Shown here in pieces: positions 40,239 through 55,506 of a stretch of DNA of 64,000 nt (positions are counted from its first letter, which is position 1; each line of letters opens with the position of its first letter). Source of the stretch: Lamellibrachia columna. Taxonomy: Eukaryota; Annelida; Polychaeta; Sabellida; Siboglinidae. The position numbers and the translations under genes were made by a program. The notes under the pieces are model-generated. The model made no database searches. It saw nothing but the letters and a program-made list of their open reading frames with translations, and had not been told where the DNA came from. Where the stretch lies: NCBI GenBank assembly GCA_963662155.1, contig OY759266.1, positions 6,888,526-6,952,525 on the forward strand, read 5' to 3'.

Positions 40239-41013
40239 TTAATTCACATTCTCATTTCTAAACAATTAAACTGATGTTTCACAGTTCAATAGTTTCACAG
40301 TTTAATAAATCCTTGTGTTCACACCACATATGTAAATACAGTTACTCTATACACATAGGTGCACATGTAAATAATATTTCTATAACGTTTCTGATTGTAC
40401 TGATGCTAATAGACTTACACTATAAAAAACATCTATCTTAACTATGTTCAATGTTCACAGCTTATTTATTAAACAAACACATGTGCAGGTGTATATTCCA
40501 GCTTTCTCTTAAAGTTACTATTACCCTTGTAACATCTGGAAGGTCTTACAGACATCTGAACAAATTGCTGATGTGAATAAATATCAACCATTGCCCCACT
40601 GCAATAACGTCGATGCCAATATTAATTTCAATAAACAAATATACATATAACCACTATAAAGATGGTTGGCTTTCCAACAGCCAAGGTAAATTCTTTAGTT
40701 GATAAAAATTAAAGACACAAGTGCCCAGATTATTTGTGTGACATTATTTTGAGGGGTGAACAGTAAACACACAACACCACAATTTAAGCAACTTTAGCCA
40801 TATATGTGAACACCGACTATGTATATAAAATGTTTCTACAAAATCGTCATCTGTATGTAATATATATTCCTATTAAAAATGCAAAGTCACAGATTAACAG
40901 TTTAACGAACTGGACACTTAAAACGTTATGCATTTTAGAGAAAACATTACATTATGGATCCTTGGAACCTTTCTTGTGGTACGTCTGTCATGTGAGGATT
41001 AGAACACGGCAAT
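40239..41013 (-). other. probable 3' UTR and flank of the annexin gene
   Basis: No coding exon. A minus-strand AATAAA (tttatt on the plus strand, 40464-40469) is about 550 bp past the annexin stop and is a candidate poly(A) signal. Confidence 0.4.
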
Positions 41014-44000
41014 TTATCTCACACCAATGAGAGCTAGAAGCATCTTTTTGTAGTCTCCTGACGTGTCACCCTGGAAACATACAGCACGTGTACTATATTG
41101 TGTCTCTTATGGATTATGTTGTGTGCTACAGCAGTCTAATAATCCTCTAAACAATATGCTAGCTTTGTCTATACTCTGACATCACTAGGCCTGGTGTGGT
41201 TTCATATAATTTTTTTTTATAGTTTATGTGGTAGATACGTGTTTGTGAAATTATTGCATTATTTCATAACTTCGTCCACATTCTTACTGTGCTCAACAGT
41301 AATGATCTTAAAAAGCTTACTGCTTTCTTGTACACAGGCTTGAATGCATACAAACACACACTTACATGCAGACACATACGCGAACACCAACATACAAACA
41401 CAAACACACACACGTGAACACAAGCATGCAAACGAACGCATACACGCACACATGCATGCACGCACACACGCACACAATGACATGACAGTAGTTTCTGCAG
41501 ACAGAAAATCAAACATACCCCAATGAAACCTTCGAGAGATTTGTTGTAGAGTTTGTAGAATTCCTGTTTGATCTGCACCATGTCGATTTCACAACGCGTC
41601 ACAACGATGCGGATCAAGTCTCGGTCTTTTGTGCCTGCCTGCACCGGCAAGAAACAGAACAAACGTAATCACCATCATACATAGTGGTCATCAACTTCTA
41701 GCCAACATATTCCTTGTGCTATGTATGCATCAGGCACAGGACAATTAACTTATTATGTTAACTAGTTAAGTTAGTAGGTTAACTGTCCTGTTAACTTAAT
41801 TGAAAATAATCTAAGATTATGTTAATTAGCTATGATAATCTTAGATTATTTTCAAATAAGTTAACTTGTATTTTGAAAGTTAACTAGTTCAGTTAAGTTG
41901 ATTTCTGAAGTTAACTAGTTAAGTTAATGATTGAATTGATTTACACTATATGTAAATCTGGAGTTTATAAGATGTGCAGCCAGCCAACTATTTTACCCTC
42001 TTGTCGCCTATAAAATAGTTGACCGGCTGCACATCCTATAAACATTAAGTGTTACCCACTGAGCCAGTGTAATTTTCATGTATCTATACATGTGGATGAC
42101 ATTAATTACGTTGTAAAAAATAAGTTAACTGAACATTTCACTACACTACAAGTAACCTTCAAAAATTAACTAGTTAACAATAGCTTTTGCAAGTTAACGG
42201 TTAAGTTAAGTTTATCACTCCATACCTGGTAGGTATACTTTACCATTACCTTTTCGTTACACTCCTTACTGGTACTTTTTGAAACAATAAAATGCTAATG
42301 AGAACATAATAGAACAACTTTAAATATTTTATTAAGCATTCTGACAACATCAACTTCATCCGAGTGATTTATCAAATAAATTGTGCCAAACAAGCTTCTA
42401 TTAATGCAAAAAGTTACACATTTTACATGGTGGTACGATATATTATGCTACTAAAATATGTAAATATCTAATCAAATGGTTTGATTGAGGAATTTAGCAG
42501 TAACTTACCCCTTTCATGGTCTTGTATAGTTTCTCAGCAAAGAAAGCTGGCTTGTTCCGGACAAGTTTCACTGTAAAAACAGAAATACTTTTACATATTT
42601 GTGGAACATTGATATAAATTCAGAATTTGCATCATGTAAACTACTGCAAAACAGAGACTGACATATAAGATTATTTCTTTATTTATGTATATTCTGATGA
42701 TAACATTATACACTTCCAACAATGGCATAACAAAACAATTACCAAACACCTGGATATTAACAAAACCTAAAACAAATTCCACCAACTGTACATAAGTGAA
42801 CAATAGTCTATTACAGAAATGTAATGCAGCTGAACTCAGATTTTTTGGAAGCAGCCAAACAAAAACATGTCGCTTTACTAAAAGGTGCATCCTGAAAGGT
42901 GTTTAAAAGAAACCACTAGTTTCTCAAGCATGTGCTTTGAGCCATAACACTCAGGTATAAAACGGGGAGAGCTGTGTCCCCCCAACCAATTGACCAATGT
43001 GGTTTTTGAATTTTTTTTTTACATTTGTCTGGTACACTCCTAAAATAAAAAACAAATGCTATATCAACCACCGACACATCTTTGCATATAGGGTTAGTGT
43101 CGAGATATGACCCACTCCGACTTCACCGCTCTACCTGACGTACCGATGGAGAGCATGCCCTGCTTGATATCTCCAGACATCTCGTTGCTGACTGCCTGCT
43201 CAATCGTTCGCTTCGAGAGGGCATGGTACTCATCAAAGACAACACGTAGATGCTCATAGCTCCGCATGCACAAAATCTGGTTGAACTTTGATTCGTCCGT
43301 GCCCCATCTAGCCTCACCAGCGTCATACAGATCCTACATCACATTGTAATGCTACAAGTTACATTGTCTGATCCCACAGCACATTGTAATGCTACACGTT
43401 ACATTGTCTGGTCCTACAGCACATTGTAATGCTACAAGTTACATTGTCTGATCCTACGACACATTGTAATGCTAAAAGTTGCATTGTCTGATCCTACATT
43501 GTAACATTGTCTGGGGAAAAACTTGGGTTGTCTGGGGAAAGACCTGGGCTGTCTGAGGAAAGACTTGGGGTGTCTGGGGAAAGACATGGGTTGTCTGGGA
43601 AAAGGCATGGGTTTTCTGAGGAAAGATGTGGGCTGTCTGGGGAAAGACCTGGGTTATCTGAGGAAAGACATGGGTTGTCTGGTGAAAGACATGGGTTGTC
43701 TGGTGAAAGACATGGGTTGTCTGGGGAAGGCGTGGGCTGTTTTCCAAATGAAATGTTATAATGTTACCCAGTGATTTTGTTTTTAACCTTTTGGCATGTT
43801 AAAAATGAAAAAACTTATCTCATGCTTGAAGAAAGAAAATGCACTACTGTTCATTGTGGTGATGGAATTAATTAGCAGGATGATCAGTATGAAAGACGTC
43901 CTTGCAAAGATAATATATGCACATGATATGAAAATATATAAGAAGCACTGGAGGAAGGAGGTGTTCAAGAAGTGTGGACTGAGAACGAGTCTGGAGAAGA

Positions 44001-47000
44001 CAGAAGAGATGTGGGTTGGACACCAGAGACAGGAGTTGAACATCAGGTTGGCAGGAAGGAGGTGAAGAACAGGATGACTTTGTGTATCTTGGCGTTCATG
44101 AGTATGGATATGGCCTTGGTTACAAGCAGATGCAATTGCTTGGAAGAAGTTAGTTATGACAGACACAAAATAAGTTGAAAGGGAATGCCCTTGGAGCATG
44201 TCTGTGCAATGCTGGCATGTCTGTGCAATGCTGGCACGCCTGTGTGCTCTCCAGACAGTAGGGTTGATGGAGCAACAAAGAGAGACAGCAACTTTATGAG
44301 ATTAACTGGATTACAGGAGCAAAAGTAATTGGCATTACCCCTTTATAAAGGGAACATTGAGGAAGAACATACATTACATGCATGCTTGCATACATACAGA
44401 CATACATATATGCTGCATGTATACGATGTACAGGTATCTTCCTGATGGCAGGTTGACTGCTTACTACTTACCTTGGCATCTTGTTTAGCTTTAGCCAGAT
44501 CCAAAGGTTTATCTTCTTGGCGGCCAGCCTATTGTACAGAAAATACTGCGTCTTATTACGACAAACATTCACTTTTCCCATGAAACTATACATTTCTACA
44601 TGTTAATCTTGTTACTATTAATCTATTTTACGCAAGAGGCCACAGTTATTATTAACCACACTCATAGCAATGCCACAAATATGAGAAATGAACCGAAGCA
44701 AAATGGACCACAATTATTACCTACTGATGCCAAAAAACCCACATATATTATGAATTGCACTCGTAGCAAAGCTACATGACTTACTGATGCCAGAGAGACC
44801 ATGAGGCGTTTGAAGTGGCCGGACGTTTCACTCATCAATTGCTTTTCCAAGTCCTTACCATACCCTGGAGAAAAACGTGTTCCCATCAGCAGCTAAATTT
44901 GGCTACACATGCTTTTATTACAAATGTTATCTTTACAGACACAGTGTGCATGCTACAGTTTAATACATAATACTGTTAGTCTGGCACTGTTCTACTTGGA
45001 AACCAGGTGATATCAAAGTTTAATACCTCAGAAGTTTCAATTTTTTTTAGACAATTGCAAAATTACACCTATAAAGTTTCTGAAATCTATCATAAGGATA
45101 AAAAACACTTCCAAACGAAAGGTACGGATTCCTGTTAAAGAAAAGACACAGTAAATTAACTTGAAAAAATGACTAACTTTTGTTCTAGTTAGTACATAAT
45201 GGCACAGTTCTATATAACATTCAATATACATACATTTCTTATATGCTGCCTTGATTTCAGTTATGTCTGCATTGTTTCGGCTGCACAATATCTCGATGAG
45301 ATCATTCTCATCAGTTCCCAGGCCCTGTACACACAGAAATGGACATCACTATGCAGTTTGTGGACACAGGTCTGTGTGCGTTTAGTGCTACCGCCTACAG
45401 CTACAGCTGCCAGCGAGCTCTTGGAAGTCGAAAAGGGAGTCAAATGTGTAACTCTCCCTTGCAAGTACATAGCCTCTCCATACAGAGTCCATAGACAAGA
45501 CAAGCACAACCTCCTCGGGGTACACCATGGATACTGAGCATCAAGTGAATGTGCTAGAGGTCAGGTGGTACACCAAGGGTAGTGGGCACCAGGTGAATGT
45601 GCTAGGGGTCTGGTGGTACACCATGGACAGTGGGCACCAGGTGAATGTGCTAGAGGTCTGGTGGTACACCATGGACACTGGGCACCAGGTGAATGTGCTA
45701 GGGGTCTGGTGGTACACCATGGACACTGGGCACCAGGTGAATGTGCTAGAGGTCTGGTGGTACACCATGGACACTGGGCACCAGGTGAATGTGCTAGGGG
45801 TCTGGTGGTACACCATGGACAGTGGGCACCAGGTGAATGTGCTAGAGGTCTGGTGGTACACCATGGACACTGGGCACCAGGTGAATGTGCTAGGGGTCTG
45901 GTGGTACACCATGGACACTGGGCACCAGGTGAATGTGCTAGAGGTCTGGTGGTACACCATGGACACTGGGCACCAGGTGAATGTGCTAGAGGTCTGGTGG
46001 TACACCATGGACACTGGGCACCAGGTGAATGTGCTAGCGGTCTGGTGGTATACCATGGACACTGGGCACCAGGCGAATGTGCTAGAGGTCTGGTGGTACA
46101 CCCTGGACACTGGGCACCAGGTGAATGTGCTAGGGGTCTGGTGGTACACCATGGACACTGGGCACCAGGTGAATGTGCTAGAGGTCTGGTGGTACACCAT
46201 GGACACTGGGCACCAGGTGAATGTGCTAGGGGTCTGGTGGTACACCATGGACACTTAGCACCAGGTGAATGTGCTAGGGGTCTGGTGATACGCCATGGAC
46301 ACTTGGCACCAGGTGAATGTGCTAGGGGTCTGGTGGTACACCATGGACACTTGGCACCAGGTGAATGTGCTAGGGGTCTGGTGGTACACCATGGACACTG
46401 GATACTAGGTGAATGTGCTAGGGGTCTGGTGATACACCATGGACACTGGGCATTATGTGAATGTGCTAGGGGTCTGGTGGTACACCATGGACACTGGGCA
46501 CCAGGTGAATGTGCTAGGGATCTGGTGGTATACCATGGACACTTGGCACCAGGTGAATGTGCTAGGGGTCTGGTGGTACACCATGGACACTTGGCACCAG
46601 GTGAATGTGCTAGGGGTCTGGTGATACGCCATGGACAATTGGCACCAGGTGAATGTGCTAGGGGTCTGGTGGTACACCATGGACACTTGGCACCAGGTGA
46701 ATGTGCTAGGGGTCTGGTGGTACACCATGGACACTGGGCACCAGGTGAATGTGCTAGGGGTCTGGTGGTACACCATGGACACTGGGCACCAGGTGAATGT
46801 GCTAGGGTTCTGGTGGTACACCAAGGACACTGGGCACCAGGTGAATGTGCTATGGGTCTGGTGGTACACCATGGACACCAGGGGAATGTGCTAGGGGTTT
46901 GGTGATACACCATGGACACTGGGCACCAGGTGAATGTGCTAGAGGTCTGGTGGTACACCATGGACACTGGGCACCAGGTGAATGTGCTAGGGGTCTGGTG

Positions 47001-50000
47001 GTACACCATGGACACTGGGCACCAGGTGAATGTGCTAGGGTTCTGGTGATACACCATGGACACTGGGCATCATGTGAATGTGCTAGGGGTCTGGTGGTAC
47101 ACCATGGACACTGGGCACCAGGTGAATGTGCTAGGGGTCTGGTGGTACACCAAGGACACTGGGCACCAGGTGAATGTGCTAGGGTTCTGGTGATACACCA
47201 TGGACACTGGGCATCATGTGAATGTGCTAGGGGTCTGGTGGTACACCATGGACACTGGGCACCAGGTGAATGTGCTAGGGATCTGGTGGTATACCATGGA
47301 CACTTGGCACCAGGTGAATGTGCTAGGGGTCTGGTGGTACACCATGGACACTTGGCACCAGGTGAATGTGCTAGGGGTCTGGTGATACGCCATGGACACT
47401 GGGCACCAGGTGAATGTGCTAGGGGTCTGGTGGTACACCAAGGACACTGGGCACCAGGTGAATGTGCTAGGGGTCTGGTGGTACACCATGGACACTGGAT
47501 ACTAGGTGAATGTGCTAGGGGTCTGGTGATACACCATGGACACTTGGCACCAGGTGAATGTGCTAGGGTTCTGGTGATACACCATGGACACTTGGCACCA
47601 GGTGAATGTGCTAGGGGTCTGGTGGTACACCATGGACACTGGGCACCAGATGAATGTGCTAGGGTTCTGGTGATACACCATGGACACTTGGTACCAGGTG
47701 AATGTGCTAGGGGTCTGGTGGTACACCATGGACACTGGGCACCAGGTGAATGTGCTAGGGGTCTGGTGGTACACCAAGGACACTGGGCACCAGGTGAATG
47801 TGCTAGGGTTCTGGTGATACACCATGGACACAGGGCATCATGTGAATATGCTAGGGGTCTGGTGGTACACCATGGACACTGGGCACCAGGTGAATGTGCT
47901 AGGGATCTGGTGGTATACCATGGACACTTGGCACCAGGTGAATGTGCTAGGGGTCTGGTGGTACACCATGGACACTTGGCACCAGGTGAATGTGCTAGGG
48001 GTCTGGTGGTACACCATGGACACTTGGCACCAGGTGAATGTGCTAGGGGTCTGGTGATACGCCATGGACACTTGGCACCAGGTGAATGTACTAGGGGTCT
48101 GGTGGTACACCATGGACACTTGGCACCAGGTGAATGTGCTAGGGGTCTGGTGGTACACCATGGACACTGGATACTAGGTGAATGTGCTAGGGGTCTGGTG
48201 ATACACCATGGACACTGGGCATTATGTGAATGTGCTAGGGGTCTGGTGGTACACCATGGACACTGGGCACCAGGTGAATGTGCTATGGATCTGGTGGTAT
48301 ACCATGGACACTTGGCACCAGGTGAATGTGCTAGGGGTCTGGTGGTACACCATGGACACTTGGCACCAGGTGAATGTGCTAGGGGTCTGGTGATACGCCA
48401 TGGACACTTGGCACCAGGTGAATGTGCTAGGGGTCTGGTGGTACACCATGGACACTTGGCACCAGGTGAATGTGCTAGGGGTCTGGTGGTATACCATGGA
48501 CACTGGATACTAGGTGAATGTGCTAGGGGTCTGGTGGTACACCATGGACACTGGGTACCAGCTGAATGTGCTAGGGGTCTGGGATGGTTGGGACACGTCC
48601 CGAAATTCACTAATCCACACCCAGCTATGGGCAAATAGTACTGGACACATCACACTCATTAGCCTTGGTAGGCAAATCGTCTAGGAGAAGGAAACTGTGA
48701 AGTAACATGGTGGTGACAGGAGTAGCGGCCGCACCAGTCAGAACTACAGAAGAACTCACACCAACAATAAAAATAACACTTTCTATAACATATATTAAAA
48801 AAACAAATCTACACAAAAACAAAATACACTTCTCATTTTCAACCAACAGTGTATCTGAGTTGCAATTCTGACCACAACAGTTACATTACATTATACATAT
48901 CATGGGTCACTCAGTAGCATATAAATGCAATTATATATTCTATTTGAAGTGCAACACTACATTAATCTGTATTATTGTATGAGTAAATGAGGCATGTTGT
49001 GACAGTGTTTAAATCACCGATGAGGACACTAGGTCACGTCATTTTGTCACATGACATTTGTTTTTTCACCATGTGTCAGTCATGTTACTGGGACTGGCTT
49101 GTCAGTTACAAGGAAGATCTCTGATTTTAGGGAAATTTGACCCAATGACAGCTCTGTGATATAACAGTAGCACCCGGTAAGTGTTAAAAGGAAATGATAT
49201 AAGGTTATCTACATAGCAGTTTGAAGGATTTGAATGATAAAGATGACCTACCTTGATGGCTCTGTTGAGCTCGCTGGCATCATAGATAGGCAGAGGTTTC
49301 ATCAGAGCCAAAACAATTGTCTCAAACTTGCCACCCAGCTCACTTTCCAAGTTTTTGATCAGGTCCTGCCAAACAAAATACACATGCAGAGTTTATCAGA
49401 GTAATGTCATTGATAATAAACAGACATGCATAGTTCAACGTTGGATAATAAACAGGCATGGAGAGTTTAACAGAGTAATGGTCATAGATCATAAACATAC
49501 AGGCAGAGTTGTCAAAACAAATCCAGATCAAAAGCTTGGATTGGTAGTGGGAGCGAGACATACTAGTTTGCAATGTAAATCTACTATTTATTACAATACA
49601 GGTTTCTCAGCAGCAGTATTGTTCTAGTACACAGAACAAATAACAGTGTGCTGTCAAAGACACGTAGTAATTTAAAGAATGCCCAAAAGAATGTAGTTTA
49701 ACCACCCTACAGACAAGGAGGTTAAGAGATCAAATTATTGAAGTGCTTAAGATATTGAATGGATATGAAAATATTGATAGGTTTGTTCTCACTTAAGAAA
49801 GATAGTGCAGGCCTGTAGCCAAGGGGGTTCAGGGGGTTCACATGTACCCCCCTTTTGGTGAACCCCCTTTTCCAAAAATATGAACCCCCTTTTTAAAAAA
49901 TGTGAACCCCTTATCGTGAACCCCATCACTCTAAAAAGCATGAACCTCCTATAATATGAAAAGAATAATGTTAGAGAGGAGGTTTCTTGCTTTTGGGAAG

Positions 50001-53000
50001 GGGGTTCACATTTTTTAAAAAGAGGGGGGTTCACATTTATGAAAATAATATTACTGTGAATGGAGGGAAGGCTTAGAATGTACCCTGGTAGGGTGATAAG
50101 TTGATGGTTAACCTTGGCTTCAGCAAATCTCTGTTGAAAGTAAACATTTGGGGCTGGCAACTCACAGCCAAGTGAGCCTATGAGGCCATTAGACCTATAC
50201 ATCTATATTTTTTTCGTGTGTACATTACAACGGTTAATGGCAATATGTAGAGAAAGGTACTATAGCTTCAATTTGGGATCTTTTTACAGTGTCAACTTAA
50301 ATGAAAAGCATGCCAATTCTAGTGATGCGTAACAAATAATGTATACATATGTAAATGCTAGTGTGTAAATGGGAAACCTAATGACTTAAACACTGCATAA
50401 ATAACAACGTGGTGCATAGAAATGATGTCTGTAGTTGCTTGGTTTTATTAATTTGGTGGTTTAATATAGGAGGAAAACCCACATCTGCAAATCTTCAGCC
50501 ACAACTTTTCAACCTTTCAGAATTTTTTTTAACTTAAAAAAATTTATCAAATGCCACATAAAGAAATGTAAATATTGCATGAGCAAATCTCTTTCCAATA
50601 TGGTTACAAAACACATTTCTGTTACAAGTCTTGTGCTTTTAGAACTGTTTTAAAAGTGTAAACATTTCTACCAACACGATTTTATAGTTAATTGAACAAA
50701 ATTAATTGTTAATTTAACTGACCGTAGAAATGTGTGAGGTTAATTTAATTCAATTGACCAGAGAAATGTCTGAGGTAAATTTTATTTAACTGAAGAATTG
50801 AGGAGTTAATTGTAATTTAATTAACTTTTCAAGTTAATTGCAAAGCATAGTGCAGACAAAGGTGTGTGTATACAGCAAGACATGAAACCAGCATTTTGTA
50901 CTGCTAGCTTTCTTTAATTGATACTGGGCTAAACTTGCACAATGATCTGTTGCTCATTCACAGCTCAGGTAGCATTATGTGCCCCTCAATCTCCACCTTA
51001 CTCTGCACAAAGGCTTGCATAATTTCTGGGAATGATCATGCTCGATCTTGGAGTTGTGTGTGTGTGTGCGCGCGTGTGTATTTATATGTGTATATATGTG
51101 TACATATCTTTATCTTTCTTTCGATATCAATGCACAATTAAAGGAATTTAATTGTGCATTATGACCCCCCATGTAAACTCATAACGCCCCCTGGAGTTTG
51201 TTTGGGAAAATATGACACCCGTGTAAACTTGTGGGTCCTCCGACAGACAATAGAACACCTGTTAGTCGATTAAGAAAATATGTCCCTGCATGAACTTGTG
51301 GTGCTCCCTGTAGTCTGCATTTGAAAAATTTTACCCGCCCTTGTAAAAAGCTGAAAGTGGAACTAGAGGATAAAAGGTAACATTATAATTTATAAGGTAA
51401 CATTAATGAAGGATCAGTGTAGACTGGATATCAGAAGGTACTCTTTCTCACACAGGACAATAAATGAATGGAACAAATTATCTACAGATTGTGTAAATGC
51501 TAGCAGCGTGAATGTTTAAAAAAAATTTATAAGTAAATATTCCCGATAAGCCAAAAGCTTCCTTGTTCACTTGCCATCTGGGTGTTTTGTTTTGGATCGC
51601 AATCTTGTTAAATCTTGTTAAATGTCCAGACAGCCGCATATTCAATATAATCCTACCTTTCCATACATGGTTTTGAAAGCAAGCATGATCTCCTGCCTCT
51701 GTTTATTGCTTCTTGCCGCCAGAATGTCAATGATGGCTTTCTCATCTGTGCCTACAGACAAACAGTAACAATATGTAGCAATATGTTTATAATGACACAT
51801 TACATAAAAATTATGGAATGTTAAACTAGAGTGTATGAAGTAGGCTTAATAAGAGAACAGACTGGATATAAAAAGTACTTATTATTTAATTAGTTAAGTA
51901 ATTTTATAGTTACATATCTTCACTCTGTATAATTTTGTTTATTATCCATTTAATCAAATATGTATTTTAAGCGCCTCTGAATGGATGTAGAGATATATAC
52001 AGTGATATAGACGAGTACTTATTATTATAATTATTATATAATTTCTCACTGAACAAGATAAATGTTTGAAGGAAATCACCTGTGCAAATGCTAGCAATCT
52101 GAATATTTTTAAAAGTAAAAAAAATTGGTAACAATGAATGGAATTGAACAGATTCTTTCTGAATCTTTGAAAGACAATTTTATTAAAAATAATGCCTACT
52201 CATAAACAAAACTTTGTTCTATACTGGTTGGAACTGAAAGATATATGTCAACATTAAAACCTAGTAACAGTTAAATAACTGCAGCAAAACCAAAAAATCT
52301 ACTAAATTTGGAAGACATTGACCTAAATAGTACAATCAGGTGATTTACGAATCTACCTTAGCCTTACATGTAAATATTCTGAGGCAATTGCCTCAGTTGG
52401 CATCAGTGGAGCTATGGGCATTCACTATACAGCTGTAAAGTTGCAATACCACTTAGACACCTCATCAGCAATAACTGCTTAGAATATCACCAAGGTTTTT
52501 TAACCCTGAATTGCACAATTTTATTGTACATACTAATGGTTAGCTTACCCCACCTTGGGAGATGACATTACAAACTGCAGGATAGTAAACTATTACTTTT
52601 TAGCAGTATATACTTGAATGTGACTAATCAGTAGTGTCGAACAATCATGTCAAACAATCAACAAACTAATAGCCATTTAACAATAACTACTGTTCACATT
52701 CTCAAAACAGTCAGCTAACCAATCCAGGGATTCAAAACAGGGTTTAAATAAGATAGCGCTACCTGATTAACACTGTATGTTTGGTAAGGTGGAGGTGTAT
52801 GCAATCTGCTCTGTCGTCTGCACAAACAATTATGTTAGTAAACATATTTTGTCTCAACTAACCAATCAACCATTAAATACTTTAGAAAGTAATACACAAC
52901 ATCAAAGTGAAAACAGCTTAGCTGATAAGAACAAACTAAGCCTAATAAACTAATTCATTTATCTGTATAATGAATAGATTAAACAGAGCAAAATAAGCTG

Positions 53001-55455
53001 CCAGGTTCAAGCTCAAGCCCACAAAACAAGAGATTATTTAAAGTTTATACTAATAGTGGATATTGCACGCATGCACGGACGCACACACGGACGCACGCAC
53101 ACATTCACCTACGTTTTGTATTTTCCCATAATTTACAAGTTTGAAAATCCATTGTATTACATACATGTTATAGTCATGTTTATTCTTCTGCAGTTGTACA
53201 CTGTTTTTGTGTTTACTACCGAGTTGTGTGTATGCATATAGTAACAAACAGGAGAGAGTGTAACATTATATATTCTGTTCGTCCTTCACTATTCTCAGAA
53301 AATCTTGTACACATCTTTAACACAGCTGAAAGATTATTCACTGATCAACCAATGGTATACATTTAAATATTCTAGTTTTACTTACTCAATCTGTTTTCAT
53401 GGTTAAAATGTAAAAAAAACTCTTAAAAGTTTAACCATTAACCATTTCACCAGCCACAACTTATATCTGATATGCAGATTCTACACATCACATCTACACA
53501 TCATTTGGTAAACTCCTAATTGTTTTCAAGAAATCTCTCAATTTCAGTTGCATACAATTGTGGCTAGTGTTTGCATTGAAAAAGTGTATAGAAATAAAAT
53601 AACATTCGTTTTTGTTTGAATCAGGTTGCCCAGCTAACCAGAATTTCATACTATTCCTCAACTGTCTATTCTGAATTTATGAATCTTTACTACTACAGTT
53701 GCAGACAAACATAATAGCACAAAATTTCATAACTATAAAATGTTCATTTATAATAAAATTGTGGCAGTAGTGATACACTGACTGGTGCCACTGTAGGGGA
53801 GTGTGGCTGGAATATTCATTTAGGGATCCTTTTATTTCAGACTCTCAAATATCAAGTGGTTACACTCCAAACAGCCCAATCTTGGGCTAATGCAGGAGTT
53901 TGTGGTGGTGTGTGCGCTGTGAGTGGTACATACAACTAAAAGAGTAGTATCTTTAATGTTAGTGAAAGGGTTTGTTAATTGATATTTTTATTTATTTTAT
54001 GTATAGGATGTCAGTTGAAAATTTTTAATAGGTTGGTTAGGTGTATGGAAACTGTCGCTGTCTGGCCTCATGCACACAGACAGTTTCCACACCCACACCA
54101 TGGAATAAGTTTACGCTGCTGTGTTTTAAAGGCAGTTTAGGTGAGGTGTGGTGAAAGGGAGTTCCATGATACAACTGCCATGTTTAGTTCAGCTTGTGAC
54201 AACACAGTGGCTGGCAACATAATTTATTATGTACACGTTAGTGACTATAGGCTCCCTTGAGAAGGAATACACGATGTAGTTGTTTTGGGTGACATAATGA
54301 CTGGTAGCATTTTGCATGTTGATTTTTTGAAAAAAAAATTAACAAACTGACATTATTTCTGGCAGAATGTTAAAATACTGACACGGCTAAGTATTATTAT
54401 TGTAACTCACCCATTCCCTTCATAGCTTTCCTGAGGATTTCAGCATCATTCTCTTTATCGAACGGTGAAGCTGGCTTGACAGTGCCCTCCTCCTGGTAAG
54501 ATGACATGTTCACAGGTGACAATATTTCACTATGCACACTGCCTGCAGTCACACCGGCTTCACCTGTATGGCCACTTACTAGAATGGCCGAGTGCTCACA
54601 AATATAGCTGTGCTTGAATCACTCGTGTTAATGATTCATCTACCAAATTAATGGCCTGCTGATATTACAAGACTAATAATCACAAGAGCAGGAGACTGTG
54701 TGTTGCTGCAGACAGAGCTGGCAGTGTGGCTAGAGGCTGTCAGTAACTGGTGAAGTGGGACAATGCCATGAGTCAGCAGGCAGCAGCACACCCATAATGC
54801 AAATAGGTCATGTCAATAAACTAAGCTGCTTTAAATAGCACTAGCTCTACAGTCTGGTGTGGAAAACAGGAGTGGTTTACCATGAAAAACGTATATAATT
54901 GGAGACATTATGCAAATCATCCAAATTCATTTGTAGTCTCAGCAGACAGAGGCAATTGTGTGTATTGAAGGAACCAGCCAACCATTAGTTGCAAGGCTGG
55001 CATGGCATTCAGCTGAGAAGCCATATTACATCCAGAGGACCTGGTATAGTCTAGACTCCACAACTTTGAACTTTGGAGTCCCCATTCCATTGTACTGGAC
55101 ATGCAATCCTTCAGTATCACAATCCTACATTTTCAACATAACATAGAGAATTACCCATGTACATACTGAATTAAAAAGTGCAAAGTTATAAAAGCCAACA
55201 TGTGTGTCAAAACATTCTTGAAATAGATTTTATTAAAATAAATAGAATTTCACGTAGACCATGTACCCAGGACTTATTTTAGATTTTGTAGTTTTTTTAA
55301 GTACACATATCTGTTCTTGAGCATTAGTACGAATAGATATAACCCAAAGACTGTAAAGTACAGGAACCTTTTGTAGACTGCGTTACATGTGCAAGAGGGA
55401 CAAATGTAAAGTACAATTTCTATCACAATTAATTATCAAAAATAAAAACATGCAT

Positions 55456-55506
<51 letters not shown>

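Noticed and set aside
45541..48638. Proteins of 430-600 residues on both strands
   Set aside because: These are 48-bp minisatellite artefacts inside an annexin intron; several units contain stops and a 7-bp deletion shifts the frame.
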